Assembly (NCBI RefSeq): GCF_003332275.1 | Contig: NZ_QOVA01000005.1 | Span: 248,001-312,000, forward strand | Direction of reading: 5' to 3' | Length of the DNA: 64,000 nucleotides | From: Edaphovirga cremea | GTDB lineage: Bacteria > Pseudomonadota > Gammaproteobacteria > Enterobacterales > Enterobacteriaceae | Shown here: one piece after another, positions 63,966 through 64,000 of the stretch | How the letters are laid out: the number at the start of each line of letters is the position of its first letter | Numbering within the stretch: position 1 is the stretch's first letter | The notes under the pieces: generated by a model | Seen by the model: the letters and a program-made list of their open reading frames with translations, nothing else | Databases searched by the model: none | Told to the model about the DNA's origin: nothing | Program-made: the position numbers and the translations under genes

Positions 63966-64000
63966 GTATTGTACAAACTTCAGGGCAGCGTTGCTATGAC

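Overview
The window reads as a chromosomal segment of an Enterobacterales bacterium, most likely of the Pectobacteriaceae (Pectobacterium/Brenneria-like). The right half carries the syntenic block rlmN-pilW-rodZ-ispG-hisS-yfgM-bamB-der-yfgJ ... xseA / guaB-guaA, with proteins very close to the Escherichia coli versions. A protealysin-type M4 protease with its emfourin inhibitor and a GH31/MFS/LacI sugar locus are inserted between yfgJ and xseA. The genus is an inference from protein resemblance; no rRNA or tRNA gene was seen.

Layout. (1) About 1-14.6 kb is an accessory island. It holds a partial unknown gene, a large membrane protein, a compact family-A-polymerase-like protein preceded by a hairpin-rich non-coding stretch, two paralogous cysteine-cluster proteins, an AlpA regulator, a tyrosine recombinase, a RadC/papain-like protease pair, a DUF2787 protein, a divergent Mu-type-HTH / Ner-type regulator pair, and a row of small genes (restriction-fold-like, secreted, stand-alone FtsK-gamma, lipoprotein, membrane). 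It ends in a serine resolvase whose start is broken. (2) 14.8-21.2 kb is a minus-strand bacteriocin operon: a Gly/Ser/Asn-rich double-glycine-type precursor, an attenuator-like terminator, a small protein, a TcdA/TcdB-like glycosyltransferase, a GT2 glycosyltransferase, an HlyD/CvaA-like adaptor and a CvaB-like peptidase-ABC exporter. This is the best candidate for an undescribed system: a glycosylated microcin of a Gram-negative bacterium. (3) 21.4-30.8 kb is a degraded, defence-rich zone with LysR, ResD-like, ISNCY-type, IS6-type and HD-GYP remnants, an ApeA-like HEPN protein, and a small-membrane-protein plus TIR (CAP12/PycTIR-like) unit. (4) 30.8-42.7 kb has btsSR, a LysR regulator, a GNAT enzyme, a three-subunit membrane gluconate-2-dehydrogenase-type enzyme, a DUF3750 protein, an SfsB/Nlp regulator and a Fic protein. 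(5) 42.7-64 kb is the conserved core.

How genes work together. guaB-guaA make GMP from IMP. In the GH31 locus a LacI-type regulator probably represses a divergent transporter-glycosidase operon through two near-identical palindromes. The dehydrogenase subunits form one periplasmic sugar-acid or sugar oxidation complex, with a CRP-like site upstream. Emfourin, translationally coupled to the protease gene, should hold the protease inactive. In the bacteriocin operon, glycosyltransferases would decorate the Ser-rich core before the C39-ABC/HlyD/TolC route removes the leader and exports it.
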